A stretch of DNA of 64,000 nt from Caryophanales bacterium. GTDB taxonomy: Bacteria; Bacillota; Bacilli; CAJFEE01. The translations under genes were made by a program, and so were the position numbers. This document shows, in pieces, positions 1 to 7,637 of the stretch (the stretch's first letter is position 1; every line of letters starts with the position of its first letter). The stretch covers positions 310,001 through 374,000 of the forward strand of contig JAQSYP010000001.1 of NCBI GenBank assembly GCA_029256085.1. Direction: 5' to 3'. The notes below the pieces were generated by a model. The model did no database searches, was not told where the DNA came from, and saw only the letters and a list, made by a program, of their open reading frames with translations.

Positions 1-148
1 TAGAATTACAGGTACTCTTATCGGTATCTTAATCCTTGGAGTAATAAATAATGGTTTAAATATGTTAGATGTTTCATCTTTCTATCAGAATGTTGTAAAA
101 GGTTCAGTTATCTTACTAGCGATACTATTGGATCGTAAAGATAAATAA
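1..148 (+). CDS. rbsC: Ribose ABC transporter permease RbsC, C-terminal end (partial)
   Basis: The window opens inside this gene; the last 48 codons are present, reading in frame from base 2 to a TAA stop. The tail runs through a GTLIGILILGVINNGLNML stretch, then a VSSFYQNVVKG segment, and ends in LLDRKDK, which is the typical end of RbsC-type sugar permeases. RbsC is the membrane channel of the ribose importer and works with the ATPase RbsA and the binding protein RbsB, whose gene follows 89 bases downstream. The 5' part lies outside the window, so subfamily assignment rests on this tail and on the neighbouring rbsB. Confidence 0.85.
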   Translation, partial: RITGTLIGILILGVINNGLNMLDVSSFYQNVVKGSVILLAILLDRKDK

Positions 149-237
149 AACCTAAACAATAAATTATTTTAGTAGAAATATCTATCATAATTAAATAAAT
201 TTTTAAGAAAAAACTATACTTAATGGGGGACAAAGAA

Positions 238-1155
238 ATGAAGAAATTACTTACTATTTTTGCAGCATTAACATTAATTTTTTCTCTAGCAGCTTGTAAC
301 AACAATGCTACCGAAGACAAAAAGACAGAAGACAAAGGTAAAGAAGCAACAAAGAAAATCGGAGTATCTCTTTCAACTTTAAACAATCCATTTTTCGTTA
401 CACTTAAGGGCGGAATTGAAGATCAGGCTAAGAGTCATGGTTATGAGGTTGTTACAGCAGATGCAGCAGACGATGCTTCTAAGCAATTAAACGATGTTCA
501 AGATTTCATCTCTAAAAAGGTTGATTTAATCATAATCAATCCTGTTGACTCTGACTCAGTAAAATCTGCTGTAGAAGCTGCGAATAAAGCTAATATTCCT
601 GTAATGACTGTTGACCGTTCAGCTAACGGCGGCGAAGTAGTTACACACATTGCTTCTGATAATGTAGCTGGTGGTGAAATGGCTGGACAATTCCTACTAG
701 AGCAAGTTGGCGATAATGCTAAAGTTGTTGAATTAGAAGGGGTTCCAGGTGCATCTGCAACACGTGACCGTGGTGAAGGTTTCCATAAGGTAGTAGACGG
801 TAAGGCAGATGTTGTTGCAAAACAAACGGCTAACTTTAATCGTCAACAAGGGTTAGATGTTATGACAAATATCATTAACTCTGGTAAAGATTTTAAAGGT
901 GTTTTTGCACATAATGATGAAATGGCTTTAGGTGCTGTTCAAGCTTTAAAAGCTGCTGGAAAATCTGATGTAGTAGTTGTAGGATTTGATGCTACTGATG
1001 ATGCAGTGAAAGCGGTTAAAGATGGTGAAATGAAAGCTACTGTTGCCCAAAAACCAGCTGAGATTGGTAAAATGGCAATAGATGCAGCGAAAGATTTCTT
1101 TGATGGAAAAACTTTAGAGAAGATGGTTAAAGTTCCATTAGAATTAGTTAAATAA
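238..1155 (+). CDS. rbsB: Ribose-binding lipoprotein RbsB
   Basis: Substrate-binding protein of the ribose ABC importer, 305 residues. It opens with a lipoprotein signal peptide (KK, hydrophobic core, lipobox LAAC with Cys20), so the mature protein should be lipid-anchored on the outer face of the membrane. The body is a periplasmic-binding-protein type 1 fold: GVSLSTLNNPFF near the N-terminus, DGVSD-like hinge segments, FAHNDEMALGA and VVGFDATDDA in the second lobe, all typical of RbsB. The ATG at 238 is chosen because GGGGA lies 7 bases before it; an in-frame ATG 15 bases upstream would lie ahead of that site. It follows rbsC and is the last gene of the operon, closed by a terminator. Confidence 0.93.
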   Translation: MKKLLTIFAALTLIFSLAACNNNATEDKKTEDKGKEATKKIGVSLSTLNNPFFVTLKGGIEDQAKSHGYEVVTADAADDASKQLNDVQDFISKKVDLIIINPVDSDSVKSAVEAANKANIPVMTVDRSANGGEVVTHIASDNVAGGEMAGQFLLEQVGDNAKVVELEGVPGASATRDRGEGFHKVVDGKADVVAKQTANFNRQQGLDVMTNIINSGKDFKGVFAHNDEMALGAVQALKAAGKSDVVVVGFDATDDAVKAVKDGEMKATVAQKPAEIGKMAIDAAKDFFDGKTLEKMVKVPLELVK

Positions 1156-1177
1156 TTATGTTTTAATAAATACGTTC

Positions 1178-1223
1178 AAAAATGACGACAAACGCACTGC
1201 GGTGTACTTGTCGTCATTTTTTT
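1178..1223 (+). terminator. Intrinsic terminator after rbsB
   Basis: A 14-bp perfect stem (bases 1178-1191 with 1208-1221; AATGACGACA arm) has a 16-base loop and runs into a T-tract. It closes the ribose operon. Confidence 0.9.
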
Positions 1224-1233
1224 GTTAGTTGTA

Positions 1234-1265
1234 AACCACTAGCCTAGTGTGGTGGTTCTAAAAAG
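1234..1265. repeat. Solitary IS200/IS605-like palindrome, copy 1
   Basis: A compact palindrome (CACTAG and CTAGTG arms separated by one base) is followed by GGTGGTTCTAAAAAG. The same 15 bases follow another palindrome at 59707-59736. No transposase gene is nearby. The layout resembles the subterminal hairpins of IS200/IS605 elements left as solo palindromes; the assignment is by resemblance only. Confidence 0.4.
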
Positions 1266-1356
1266 ATTGAGACTTTAAAACGGTCTAATGAAGACTTTGA
1301 ATGCAAATTAAAGTATAATAGATAGAAAATCTATATAACTACAAGCATGGTGACAT

Positions 1357-2712
1357 ATGAGAAAAAAGATTATTAAAACAACAGAACGGTTAACAATATC
1401 ACAAATAATCGTGTTATTTTATTTCTTTGCTGCGATTATATCGACAATTTTATTAACACTTCCTATTACGTTAAAAGATGGAGTTGAATTAAGCTTTATA
1501 GATGCTTTATTCACTGCAATAAGTGCAATAAGTGTTACAGGGCTATCAACTATAAATCTTAGTGAAACTTTAAGTGTACCAGGAACATTTATTTTTGCCT
1601 TTATTCTACAATTTGGCGGAATTGGTGTCATGGCTTTAGGTACGTTCTTTTGGTTATTAGTTGGAAAAAAGATAGGATTTAGAGAGAGACGCTTAATAAT
1701 GATTGATCAGAACGCGACTTCGCTTTCTGGCGTTGTTGACACTGTTAAGAATATATTAATAGCATTCATTGTTATAGAGCTAATAGGTACTATATTACTC
1801 GGTATTCATTTTATTAATTACTTTCCAACATGGCAGGAAGCATTTTTACAAGGCTTTTTCGCTTCGGTGAGTGCAGCCACAAATGCAGGATATGATATTA
1901 CCGGTAAATCCTTGTTGCCATTTGCAACAGATTATTATGTACAGTTAATTAATATTACTTTACTTGTTTTGGGAGCAATTGGTTATCCTGTATTAATTGA
2001 AGTAAGAAATTACTTCAGGCATAAAGGTGATTTGAAGTATCGTTTTTCATTATTTACAAAAGTAACTACACTTACCTATTTTCTACTAGTTGTAATTGGA
2101 ACAGCTTTTATTTATTTGTTTGAGAAAAAGAATTTCTTTGCAGATAAAAGCTGGCACGAATCGTTTTTCTACTCGTTATTTCAATCTGTTTCAACACGAA
2201 ACGGTGGACTAGCAACAATGGATGTTAGTGATTTCTCTACACCAACTCTTCTGCTAATTTGTTTATTAATGTTTATAGGAGCATCCCCTAGTAGTGTTGG
2301 TGGTGGTATAAGAACTACTACCTTTGCGATTGTGATTTTAAGTATTTTTTCATATGCACAAGGAAAAAACACAATTAAAGTCTTCAAAAAGGAAGTTGAT
2401 ATTGAAGATGTCTTTAAATCATACATAGTTATAACGACAGCAACAATAATTTGTGGCATCTCTGTTATACTACTTTCATTTATAGAACCTAGGTTTACAT
2501 TAATGGAAATATTATTTGAAGTTACTTCTGCTTTTGGAACTTCGGGGTTCTCTATGGGAATAACAGCTAATCTGAGTACTTTTGGTAAAATAATAATTAT
2601 GATATTAATGTTTATTGGAAGAGTTGGAATAATTTCATTTCTATTTATTATAAGAGGAACACCAAAGAAGGAAAGTATTCATTATCCAAAAGAACGTATT
2701 ATAATTGGTTAA
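1357..2712 (+). CDS. TrkH/KtrB-family potassium uptake membrane subunit (KtrD-like)
   Basis: A 451-residue polytopic membrane protein of the Trk/Ktr/HKT superfamily, the K+-conducting subunit of Ktr uptake systems. The fourfold membrane-pore-membrane repeat is visible through its selectivity-loop segments: ISVTGLST (about residue 60), AATNAGYD, STRNGGLAT, and TSAFGTSGFS near the C-terminus, each with the conserved filter glycine. A positively charged N-terminus precedes the first helix. GGTGA precedes the ATG. No KtrA/KtrC RCK-domain partner is adjacent, as with the unlinked ktrD of B. subtilis, so KtrD is the likelier orthologue, but KtrB cannot be excluded. In Bacillus, Ktr gating depends on a cytosolic ring that binds nucleotides and c-di-AMP. 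Confidence 0.85.
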   Translation: MRKKIIKTTERLTISQIIVLFYFFAAIISTILLTLPITLKDGVELSFIDALFTAISAISVTGLSTINLSETLSVPGTFIFAFILQFGGIGVMALGTFFWLLVGKKIGFRERRLIMIDQNATSLSGVVDTVKNILIAFIVIELIGTILLGIHFINYFPTWQEAFLQGFFASVSAATNAGYDITGKSLLPFATDYYVQLINITLLVLGAIGYPVLIEVRNYFRHKGDLKYRFSLFTKVTTLTYFLLVVIGTAFIYLFEKKNFFADKSWHESFFYSLFQSVSTRNGGLATMDVSDFSTPTLLLICLLMFIGASPSSVGGGIRTTTFAIVILSIFSYAQGKNTIKVFKKEVDIEDVFKSYIVITTATIICGISVILLSFIEPRFTLMEILFEVTSAFGTSGFSMGITANLSTFGKIIIMILMFIGRVGIISFLFIIRGTPKKESIHYPKERIIIG

Positions 2713-2739
2713 ATTAATTTAAGAATAGGATGAGGAATT

Positions 2740-2928
2740 TTGAAAGAAGTATCGTTTTTAGACAATTTAGCAAACAATTTAGCATTATCACTATTCGTTT
2801 TAGGAGTAGCTACAGTCCTATTAGCTAGAATTTTAAGCTCTTTTAAAGTTCCTGCTACAACACAAAGGTTTATTTTTGTTATAGTTGCATTTATATATAT
2901 TTTGCTTATGTATAAATCTAGACAATAA
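2740..2928 (+). CDS. Small hydrophobic protein of unknown function
   Basis: A 62-codon gene with a TTG start; GAGG lies 4-5 bases before the start region. The product has two likely membrane segments (residues about 14-28 and 42-57, FIFVIVAFIYILLMY) joined by a short basic loop. I do not recognise a family. It begins 27 bases after the K+ transporter stop with no terminator between, so co-transcription is likely. Whether it helps the transporter is a guess from position only. It ends just before a block of dispersed repeats. Confidence 0.55.
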   Translation: MKEVSFLDNLANNLALSLFVLGVATVLLARILSSFKVPATTQRFIFVIVAFIYILLMYKSRQ

Positions 2929-2997
2929 AATATTAACAAGAGAATATCAGGCTCTTTTTTGGTTCGCAAATAAGAAACTAGAAAGATACACTCGCAA

Positions 2998-3095
2998 ATG
3001 CTCGCTTTCCGCGGGCACGGCCTCAACTAATTTTTGCAAGTTTTACTTACAAAAATTGATTTTCGGCTCGTGCTGTTCCCGCTGGAGTCGAGCAT
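2998..3095 (+). repeat. Palindromic MITE-like element, copy 1
   Basis: The 98-bp unit is bounded by ATGCTCG and CGAGCAT and is strongly self-complementary: an outer CCGCGGGCACGG arm faces CCGTGC/GTTCCCG, and an inner TTTTTGCAAG arm faces a TTACAAAAA arm. It can fold into one long hairpin followed by TTTTTT, so it may also terminate transcription coming from the K+ transporter unit. The core recurs inverted at 59750-59890. With the next repeat it fills the 348-base gap before the VanZ-like gene. Confidence 0.75.
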
Positions 3096-3127
3096 TTTTT
3101 CACTATGAAATAAATTTACTAATTAAA

Positions 3128-3152
3128 AAGACTTGGCAAGGCCAAGTTTATT
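3128..3152 (+). terminator. Terminator-like hairpin between repeats
   Basis: GACTTGGC and GCCAAGTT arms form a short stem with a 2-base spacer, followed by TTATTT. A similar hairpin in reverse orientation (TTGGCTTTTGCCAA) lies beside the related element upstream of glyQ at about 59888-59904. Confidence 0.45.
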
Positions 3153-3154
3153 TA

Positions 3155-3267
3155 GCTAATACCGGAAAGTATAAACTTTTGCGTAGTTCATACTTTCCTA
3201 TCGCATAAGTGCAACTACGACTCTGCCGTCGCCCTTAAGGCTCGGCAATCGTCGAGTTTTCTTTATA
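3155..3267 (+). repeat. bcr1-like dispersed element, copy 1
   Basis: A 113-bp element almost identical to 47174-47284 and, inverted and shortened, to 19590-19652. Internal structure: a GGAAAGTAT/ATACTTTCC hairpin, a CGTAGTT/AACTACG pairing, and a terminal CTCGGC-AATC-GTCGAG hairpin followed by TTTTCTTT, which looks like an intrinsic terminator. TTTAT occurs at both borders (about 3148 and 3262). It resembles the bcr1 repeat described from the Bacillus cereus group, from memory and without a database check. Its right edge abuts the ribosome-binding site of the next gene. Confidence 0.75.
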
Positions 3268-3276
3268 GGAGGTTTT

Positions 3277-3867
3277 ATGTTAAAAAAGTTGAATATAGCT
3301 ATAATATCTCAAGTTATTTCTCTAATAGTAGTACTAATGACAGTTGATCTTTTATTATATCTACATCCGATTGCTTTTATAGTTATATGGGTTTGCACAA
3401 CACTAATTATTTTATATGTTGGAATGGTATGCCTAAATGTAAGAATTGTGATGAATTATAAAATAATTCTGTGGTGTATTATTTTTTATTCAATATGTCT
3501 ATTTTTCCTATTATTTTTTAGGCCTAGTGACCAAAGCTATAATACATATAATTTGCAACCGTTTAAAACAATAGATTTTTATCTTTCTGGTAAGGTTAGA
3601 CCACTAGTTTCTTTCTATAATTTATTTGCCAATATTGGTTTATTTGTGCCATTTGGTTTTTTTATCAGTATTAGAAAGAAATACTTCAATAACTCACTTA
3701 TACTTTTAGGTATTTTTTCTACTTTTATAATTTTTGCTATAGAAACAGCACAATTTTTAACTAAAAGAGGAAGTTTTGATATAGATGATATTATTCTTAA
3801 TTTATTAGGCATTTTAATTGGTAGTATTGTATTTCCTTTCATAAGCAAAAACATCGAAATTGTTTAG
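3277..3867 (+). CDS. VanZ-like family membrane protein
   Basis: A 196-residue membrane protein with about five hydrophobic segments. The VanZ-like signature is clear in the second half: NLFANIGLFVPFGFF, then ETAQFLTKRGSFDIDDIILN and NLLGILIGSIVF at the end. VanZ was named from a teicoplanin-resistance cluster, but most bacillar members are stand-alone proteins of unknown role, and no van genes are nearby. AGGAGG stands 6 bases before the ATG. The gene starts directly after a dispersed repeat, so its original promoter may have been displaced. Confidence 0.8.
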   Translation: MLKKLNIAIISQVISLIVVLMTVDLLLYLHPIAFIVIWVCTTLIILYVGMVCLNVRIVMNYKIILWCIIFYSICLFFLLFFRPSDQSYNTYNLQPFKTIDFYLSGKVRPLVSFYNLFANIGLFVPFGFFISIRKKYFNNSLILLGIFSTFIIFAIETAQFLTKRGSFDIDDIILNLLGILIGSIVFPFISKNIEIV

Positions 3868-3980
3868 TCAGCAAAAACAAAGTAAATACCAGATATTGGT
3901 CAATTAAAACCATCTCAAAAAACTAATAATAACTACGTTAAATGTGTAGATATTAGTAGAAATCATGAGAAGGTGAACTT

Positions 3981-5330
3981 ATGGCAGAATGTAATAATCC
4001 TACTGAAGCTAAAAAAGGCGACTTAAAATGGTGGCAATTATCTTTAATAGGTGTTGCTTGTATAATAGGGACTGGATTTTTTCTTGGGTCAAGCATTGCA
4101 ATAAAAAAGAGTGGTCCTTCTGTATTAATAGCATTTTTAACAGCTGCAGTACTAACATATATCGTATTTGGTTCACTAGCAAAAATGACTGCAGAACATC
4201 CAACTAAAGGTTCTTTCCGTTCATATGCTAAAGATGCATTTGGTAGATGGGCAGGTTTTAGCAACGGATGGGTATACTGGACTTCTGAGCTTTTAATAAT
4301 GGGGAGCCAATTGACAGCTCTAGGATTATTTGCACAGTTTTGGTTTCCAGACATGCCACTTTGGATGCTTACTTCGGTCTTTGGTGCTCTTGGATTAGGA
4401 GTTATTATTCTTGGTACAAAAGGCTTTGAAAAGGTAGAAAACATTTTTGCTGTAATGAAGTTAGCAGCTATACTAATGTTTATTATACTAGCAGTGATGG
4501 GTCTTTTTGGTTTCTTTGAAAATGGCGGGAAACAAAGTCCAACAGCCTTACTTAGTGATGATTTCTTCCCGAACGGTATTAAAGGCCTGTGGATGGCTCT
4601 TATATACGCATTTTATGCCTTTGGTGGTATTGAGGTTTTAGGTTTAATGGCATCTGAACTTAAAGATCCTAAGGATGCTCCTAAAGCTGGAAGTGTGATG
4701 TTAATTGTTTTAACGATAATATATGTTACTTCAATTGGATTAGCTTTAACGTTACATAAATGGGATAAGTTTAGTACTGAAGAAAGCCCATTTATTGTCG
4801 CATTAAAACAATATGAAATAAATTGGGTTCCCCATGTCTTTAATGGGGTGTTAATAATTGCCGGATTTTCAACGATGGTTGCTTCACTCTTTGCTATTAC
4901 AAATATTTTAGTACAGTTAGCAGAAGAAGGTGATGCACCTGAAATGTTTGCGAAGAAAAGTGGAAAAAAAGATACACCATATAGAGCTATTTGTTTAACG
5001 ACATCAGGATTAATATTATCTATACTAGTTTCGTTATTGTTACCAGATAATATATATGAGAACATAACAACTGCGGCAAGTTTAATGTTAATTTACACTT
5101 GGATGTTTATCCTATTTTCATATAAGAAAATTATTAAGTTAAGCGGTAAAGAAAAAATTAAACGCTATGTTGGAATTATAATAATTTTGTTGGCTGTTAG
5201 TGGAACAACGCTAGATAAATCAAGTAGATTAGGTTTTTTTATTAGCTTAGGCTTTTTAGCGATTATTGGCTTTTTGGCATATCGAGTTAATAAGAAAGAA
5301 CAACTCAAACCCCAAGTAAACAATAATTAA
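3981..5330 (+). CDS. APC-family amino-acid permease
   Basis: A 449-residue transporter of the amino acid-polyamine-organocation superfamily with about 12 transmembrane helices. The first helix carries the unwound substrate-binding motif GVACIIGTGFFLGSS (about residues 24-38), and helix 6 carries YAFYAFGGIEVLGLMASE, both standard for this family. The substrate is not evident; cationic or branched amino acids are possible. AGAAGGTGAA precedes the ATG. The gene is a single transcription unit closed by two consecutive hairpins. Upstream (3868-3980) I see no other gene. Confidence 0.85.
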   Translation: MAECNNPTEAKKGDLKWWQLSLIGVACIIGTGFFLGSSIAIKKSGPSVLIAFLTAAVLTYIVFGSLAKMTAEHPTKGSFRSYAKDAFGRWAGFSNGWVYWTSELLIMGSQLTALGLFAQFWFPDMPLWMLTSVFGALGLGVIILGTKGFEKVENIFAVMKLAAILMFIILAVMGLFGFFENGGKQSPTALLSDDFFPNGIKGLWMALIYAFYAFGGIEVLGLMASELKDPKDAPKAGSVMLIVLTIIYVTSIGLALTLHKWDKFSTEESPFIVALKQYEINWVPHVFNGVLIIAGFSTMVASLFAITNILVQLAEEGDAPEMFAKKSGKKDTPYRAICLTTSGLILSILVSLLLPDNIYENITTAASLMLIYTWMFILFSYKKIIKLSGKEKIKRYVGIIIILLAVSGTTLDKSSRLGFFISLGFLAIIGFLAYRVNKKEQLKPQVNNN

Positions 5331-5335
5331 AAAAA

Positions 5336-5392
5336 GTCCCTCAAAGAAGGGACATGTGCTGCCCGAGAGAAGATGTAATCTCTCGGCTTTTT
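5336..5392 (+). terminator. Double terminator after the permease gene
   Basis: Two hairpins in series: GTCCCT/AGGGAC (5336-5353) and CCGAGAGA/TCTCTCGG (5363-5386). The second is followed by CTTTTTA. Confidence 0.85.
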
Positions 5393-5399
5393 ATGTGTC

Positions 5400-5511
5400 G
5401 GATTAAAAAAGTTAAGAAACGGATTAAAAATTTAACATTTTGGATTAAATATTTAAGTTTTGGATTAAAAATAAACTATTTTAGATTAAAAAGATAAGAT
5501 ATTGGATCAAA
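5400..5511. repeat. Phased 21-bp repeat array (GGATTAAA, six copies)
   Basis: GGATTAAA or a one-base variant begins at 5400, 5421, 5442, 5462, 5483 and 5504, so spacing is 21, 21, 20, 21 and 21 bases. The DNA between is A/T only or nearly so. The array lies between two convergent genes and ends about 35 bases before the stop of the LysE-family gene. Confidence 0.75.
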
Positions 5512-5545
5512 TATAATATTTCATATATAAAAAACGAATTGGATT

Positions 5546-6172
5546 TTAAAAGAAAAGAGTAGATAATGCTTTATAACCAAAATAAATACCGAAACCTACT
5601 AGAGTTAAACCTGATATGTATGAAATACCTTTAAGAGCTCTACTTGTTAACACTCTTCTAAAAGTACTTGCAATCGTAGCCATTGTAATATCCCACAAGA
5701 CTAAACCTAACAAAATTGCACCACTATATATCATTAACTGTTCATTATTATATTTAGACGCTGTATTTGCAAGGATTGAGCCATAAATACCAAGCCAAAA
5801 TAAAATAGTCAGTGGATTAGACAAGGACATTAGGAATCCAGTTATAAATGTTTTTAAAAGTGATGTGTCGTTTTTGTTCTCATTCAAATAAACCCTTCCA
5901 GCAGTAATTAAACTCTCAATACCTGTCCAAATTAGAACGAAACATCCGAAAGCGTATAGAAATGTCTTGATTATAGGAGCATCAATAAAGTTGACAAAGC
6001 CCATATAAACTACCATCATATAAGCCATATCTGCAACTATTGAACCTAATCCAATAAACCAAGAATGAAGAAAACCATTTTTAATACCTTTGTCTATTTG
6101 TGCAGCATTAATAGGACCGATTGGAGCAGCTAAAGATATTCCGAGCAAGATATAGCTAAAAAATAAACTCAG
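5546..6172 (-). CDS. LysE/RhtB-family amino-acid exporter
   Basis: A membrane exporter of the LysE superfamily (208 residues with the start chosen here), with about six helices. The family hallmark GISLAAPIGPINAAQ is near the N-terminus, FITGFLMSLSNPLTILFW mid-protein. The first ATG/GTG/TTG start would be TTG at 6148, which cuts into the first helix and has no ribosome-binding site. A CTG at 6172 gives the usual N-terminus (MSLFFSYILLGISLAAP) and follows GAGAGGGGGG by about 8 bases, so I prefer CTG. The substrate cannot be read from the sequence. The gene is convergent with the permease. Confidence 0.8.
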   Translation of the reverse strand: MSLFFSYILLGISLAAPIGPINAAQIDKGIKNGFLHSWFIGLGSIVADMAYMMVVYMGFVNFIDAPIIKTFLYAFGCFVLIWTGIESLITAGRVYLNENKNDTSLLKTFITGFLMSLSNPLTILFWLGIYGSILANTASKYNNEQLMIYSGAILLGLVLWDITMATIASTFRRVLTSRALKGISYISGLTLVGFGIYFGYKALSTLFF

Positions 6173-6253
6173 AAGAAGTCCCCCCTCTCAAACTAATTTA
6201 AATAAGACCTGTACTATAATATTCAGCTTGTACCGCTAATAAAACCTCAATTA

Positions 6254-6286
6254 ACAAATAAAAAAACCTAGCAAATACACTAGGTT
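6254..6286 (-). terminator. Terminator after the glutathione peroxidase gene
   Basis: On the minus strand AACCTAG and CTAGGTT pair (6280-6286 with 6265-6271) and are followed by a T-rich tract. The stem overlaps the peroxidase stop codon. Confidence 0.7.
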
Positions 6287-6830
6287 AAAGTAAAGCTTCA
6301 ATTTCTGTTTCTAAATCCTTTGGATCTGTAGTTGGTTCAAATCTACCAACAACATTTCCAGTGCTGTCTATCAGAAATTTTGTGAAGTTCCATTTTATCG
6401 AGTTACCTTCAAGTAATTCTGGGAATTTATTATGTAAGACCTCTGTTAACCTTTGACCAATCGGGTGGTTTAAGTTTAACCCTTTATACGGTAATTGTTC
6501 ACTTAAGTATTTAAAAAGTGGATGTGCATCTTCACCCCTTACATTTGTTTTATCAAATAGTTGAAACGTAACTCCATAATTAAGTTTACAAAAATCCTGA
6601 ATTTCATCATTAGTTCCCGGTTCTTGCTCAGCGAATTGATTGCTAGGGAAGGCTAATATTTCTAGTCCTTTTGATTTATACTTCTTATATATATCTTCTA
6701 GGCCTTCGTATTGATGTGTGAATCCACATTTGCTAGCAGTATTAACAATTAGTAGTACTTTTCCTTTATAAGATTCTAGTGTTATTTCTTCTCCATTTAT
6801 TTTTCTAACTTTGAAATTATAAACGCTCAT
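6285..6830 (-). CDS. Glutathione peroxidase-family thiol peroxidase
   Basis: A 181-residue thioredoxin-fold peroxidase that reduces hydroperoxides. The catalytic tetrad is visible: Cys35 in NTASKCGFT, Gln65 in FPSNQF, and Trp147-Asn148 in KWNFTKF. Cys81 in FCKLNYGVTF is the likely resolving cysteine, so this is probably a two-cysteine enzyme using thioredoxin rather than glutathione, as in other bacillar members (BsaA family). Cysteine replaces selenocysteine. GAGGTAATTAG precedes the ATG. It is a single gene on the minus strand with its own terminator. Confidence 0.93.
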   Translation of the reverse strand: MSVYNFKVRKINGEEITLESYKGKVLLIVNTASKCGFTHQYEGLEDIYKKYKSKGLEILAFPSNQFAEQEPGTNDEIQDFCKLNYGVTFQLFDKTNVRGEDAHPLFKYLSEQLPYKGLNLNHPIGQRLTEVLHNKFPELLEGNSIKWNFTKFLIDSTGNVVGRFEPTTDPKDLETEIEALL

Positions 6831-6980
6831 CTAATTACCTCCTGTATAAATTTGCCACTATTTATGTTATTACTAGTCAATAATAAAAATACAAAATGTA
6901 AATAAAAAAATTGATTTGTTCTAAAATATAGATTAAAGTTTTTAAGTGAGTAATTAATTATCTACAAAGGAGTCTTAGAA

Positions 6981-7637
6981 ATGAATTCAAAGGGAAGAAT
7001 TTTTGCTGTAATAATTGGAATTATCGCTATTGTAGGTGTGTTTTTTGTATTTAACTACACCCCAGAGCCTGATAAAGAAAATAAAAAAGGAATTAATGTG
7101 GAAGGTCAACCGACAATAGGTGATAAAAACGCCAAAGTTCAAATTGTAGAGATGGGTGACATTATGTGTCCAGCTTGTAAGGTTTGGAGTTTACAATATT
7201 TCCCGGCAATTAAAGAAAGATTTATAGATACAGGAATGGCAAATTTTTCATTCGTAAATGTATTATTTCATGGTGATGCATCGATGGTAGGAGCTCAAGC
7301 TTTTGAAGCGGTTTATGAATTATATCCTGATCATTACTGGGAATATGTTCATAATTTATATGCTAAACAACCTGATAGCGCTAATCACGATCAGATATGG
7401 ATAAATTCAGAAGTTGTTGCTGATGTTGGTGAAGCGACTATCCCAAATTTCGATAGAGAAGCTTTTCTTGCAAAAATGAAAAGTCCAGAAGTTAATGAAA
7501 GAATAAATAAAGATGATTCTATCGTAAAAGAATCTGGTTTACAGCTTACACCAGGCATCTTTATAAATGGTGTTGAGCTTACAGACCCATTTGACTCTGA
7601 TAAAATAATTGAACTTATCGAAGAGGGGCAAAAGTAA
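6981..7637 (+). CDS. bdbD: Thiol-disulfide oxidoreductase BdbD (DsbA-like)
   Basis: A 218-residue membrane-anchored DsbA-like protein. It has one N-terminal hydrophobic anchor (residues about 7-25) and then an extracytoplasmic thioredoxin fold with the active site CPAC (Cys63, Cys66) and the cis-proline loop LTPG near the C-terminus. It introduces disulfides into exported proteins, including competence pseudopilin components in B. subtilis. AAAGGAG precedes the ATG. Its partner bdbC overlaps the stop by one base (TAATG), so they are co-transcribed and translationally coupled. Confidence 0.9.
   Translation: MNSKGRIFAVIIGIIAIVGVFFVFNYTPEPDKENKKGINVEGQPTIGDKNAKVQIVEMGDIMCPACKVWSLQYFPAIKERFIDTGMANFSFVNVLFHGDASMVGAQAFEAVYELYPDHYWEYVHNLYAKQPDSANHDQIWINSEVVADVGEATIPNFDREAFLAKMKSPEVNERINKDDSIVKESGLQLTPGIFINGVELTDPFDSDKIIELIEEGQK

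Noticed and set aside
1297-1319. Sigma-A promoter before the K+ transporter
   Set aside because: TTGAAT and TATAAT are present but only 11 bases apart; no -35 at a proper distance.
2885-3208. Open frame of 107 codons across the repeat block after the K+ transporter
   Set aside because: It runs through the palindromic and bcr1-like repeats, has no ribosome-binding site, and has no protein-like composition.
5400-5511. CRISPR array
   Set aside because: The 8-base core with about 13-base A/T spacers is far too short and uniform for repeats and spacers, and no cas genes are present.
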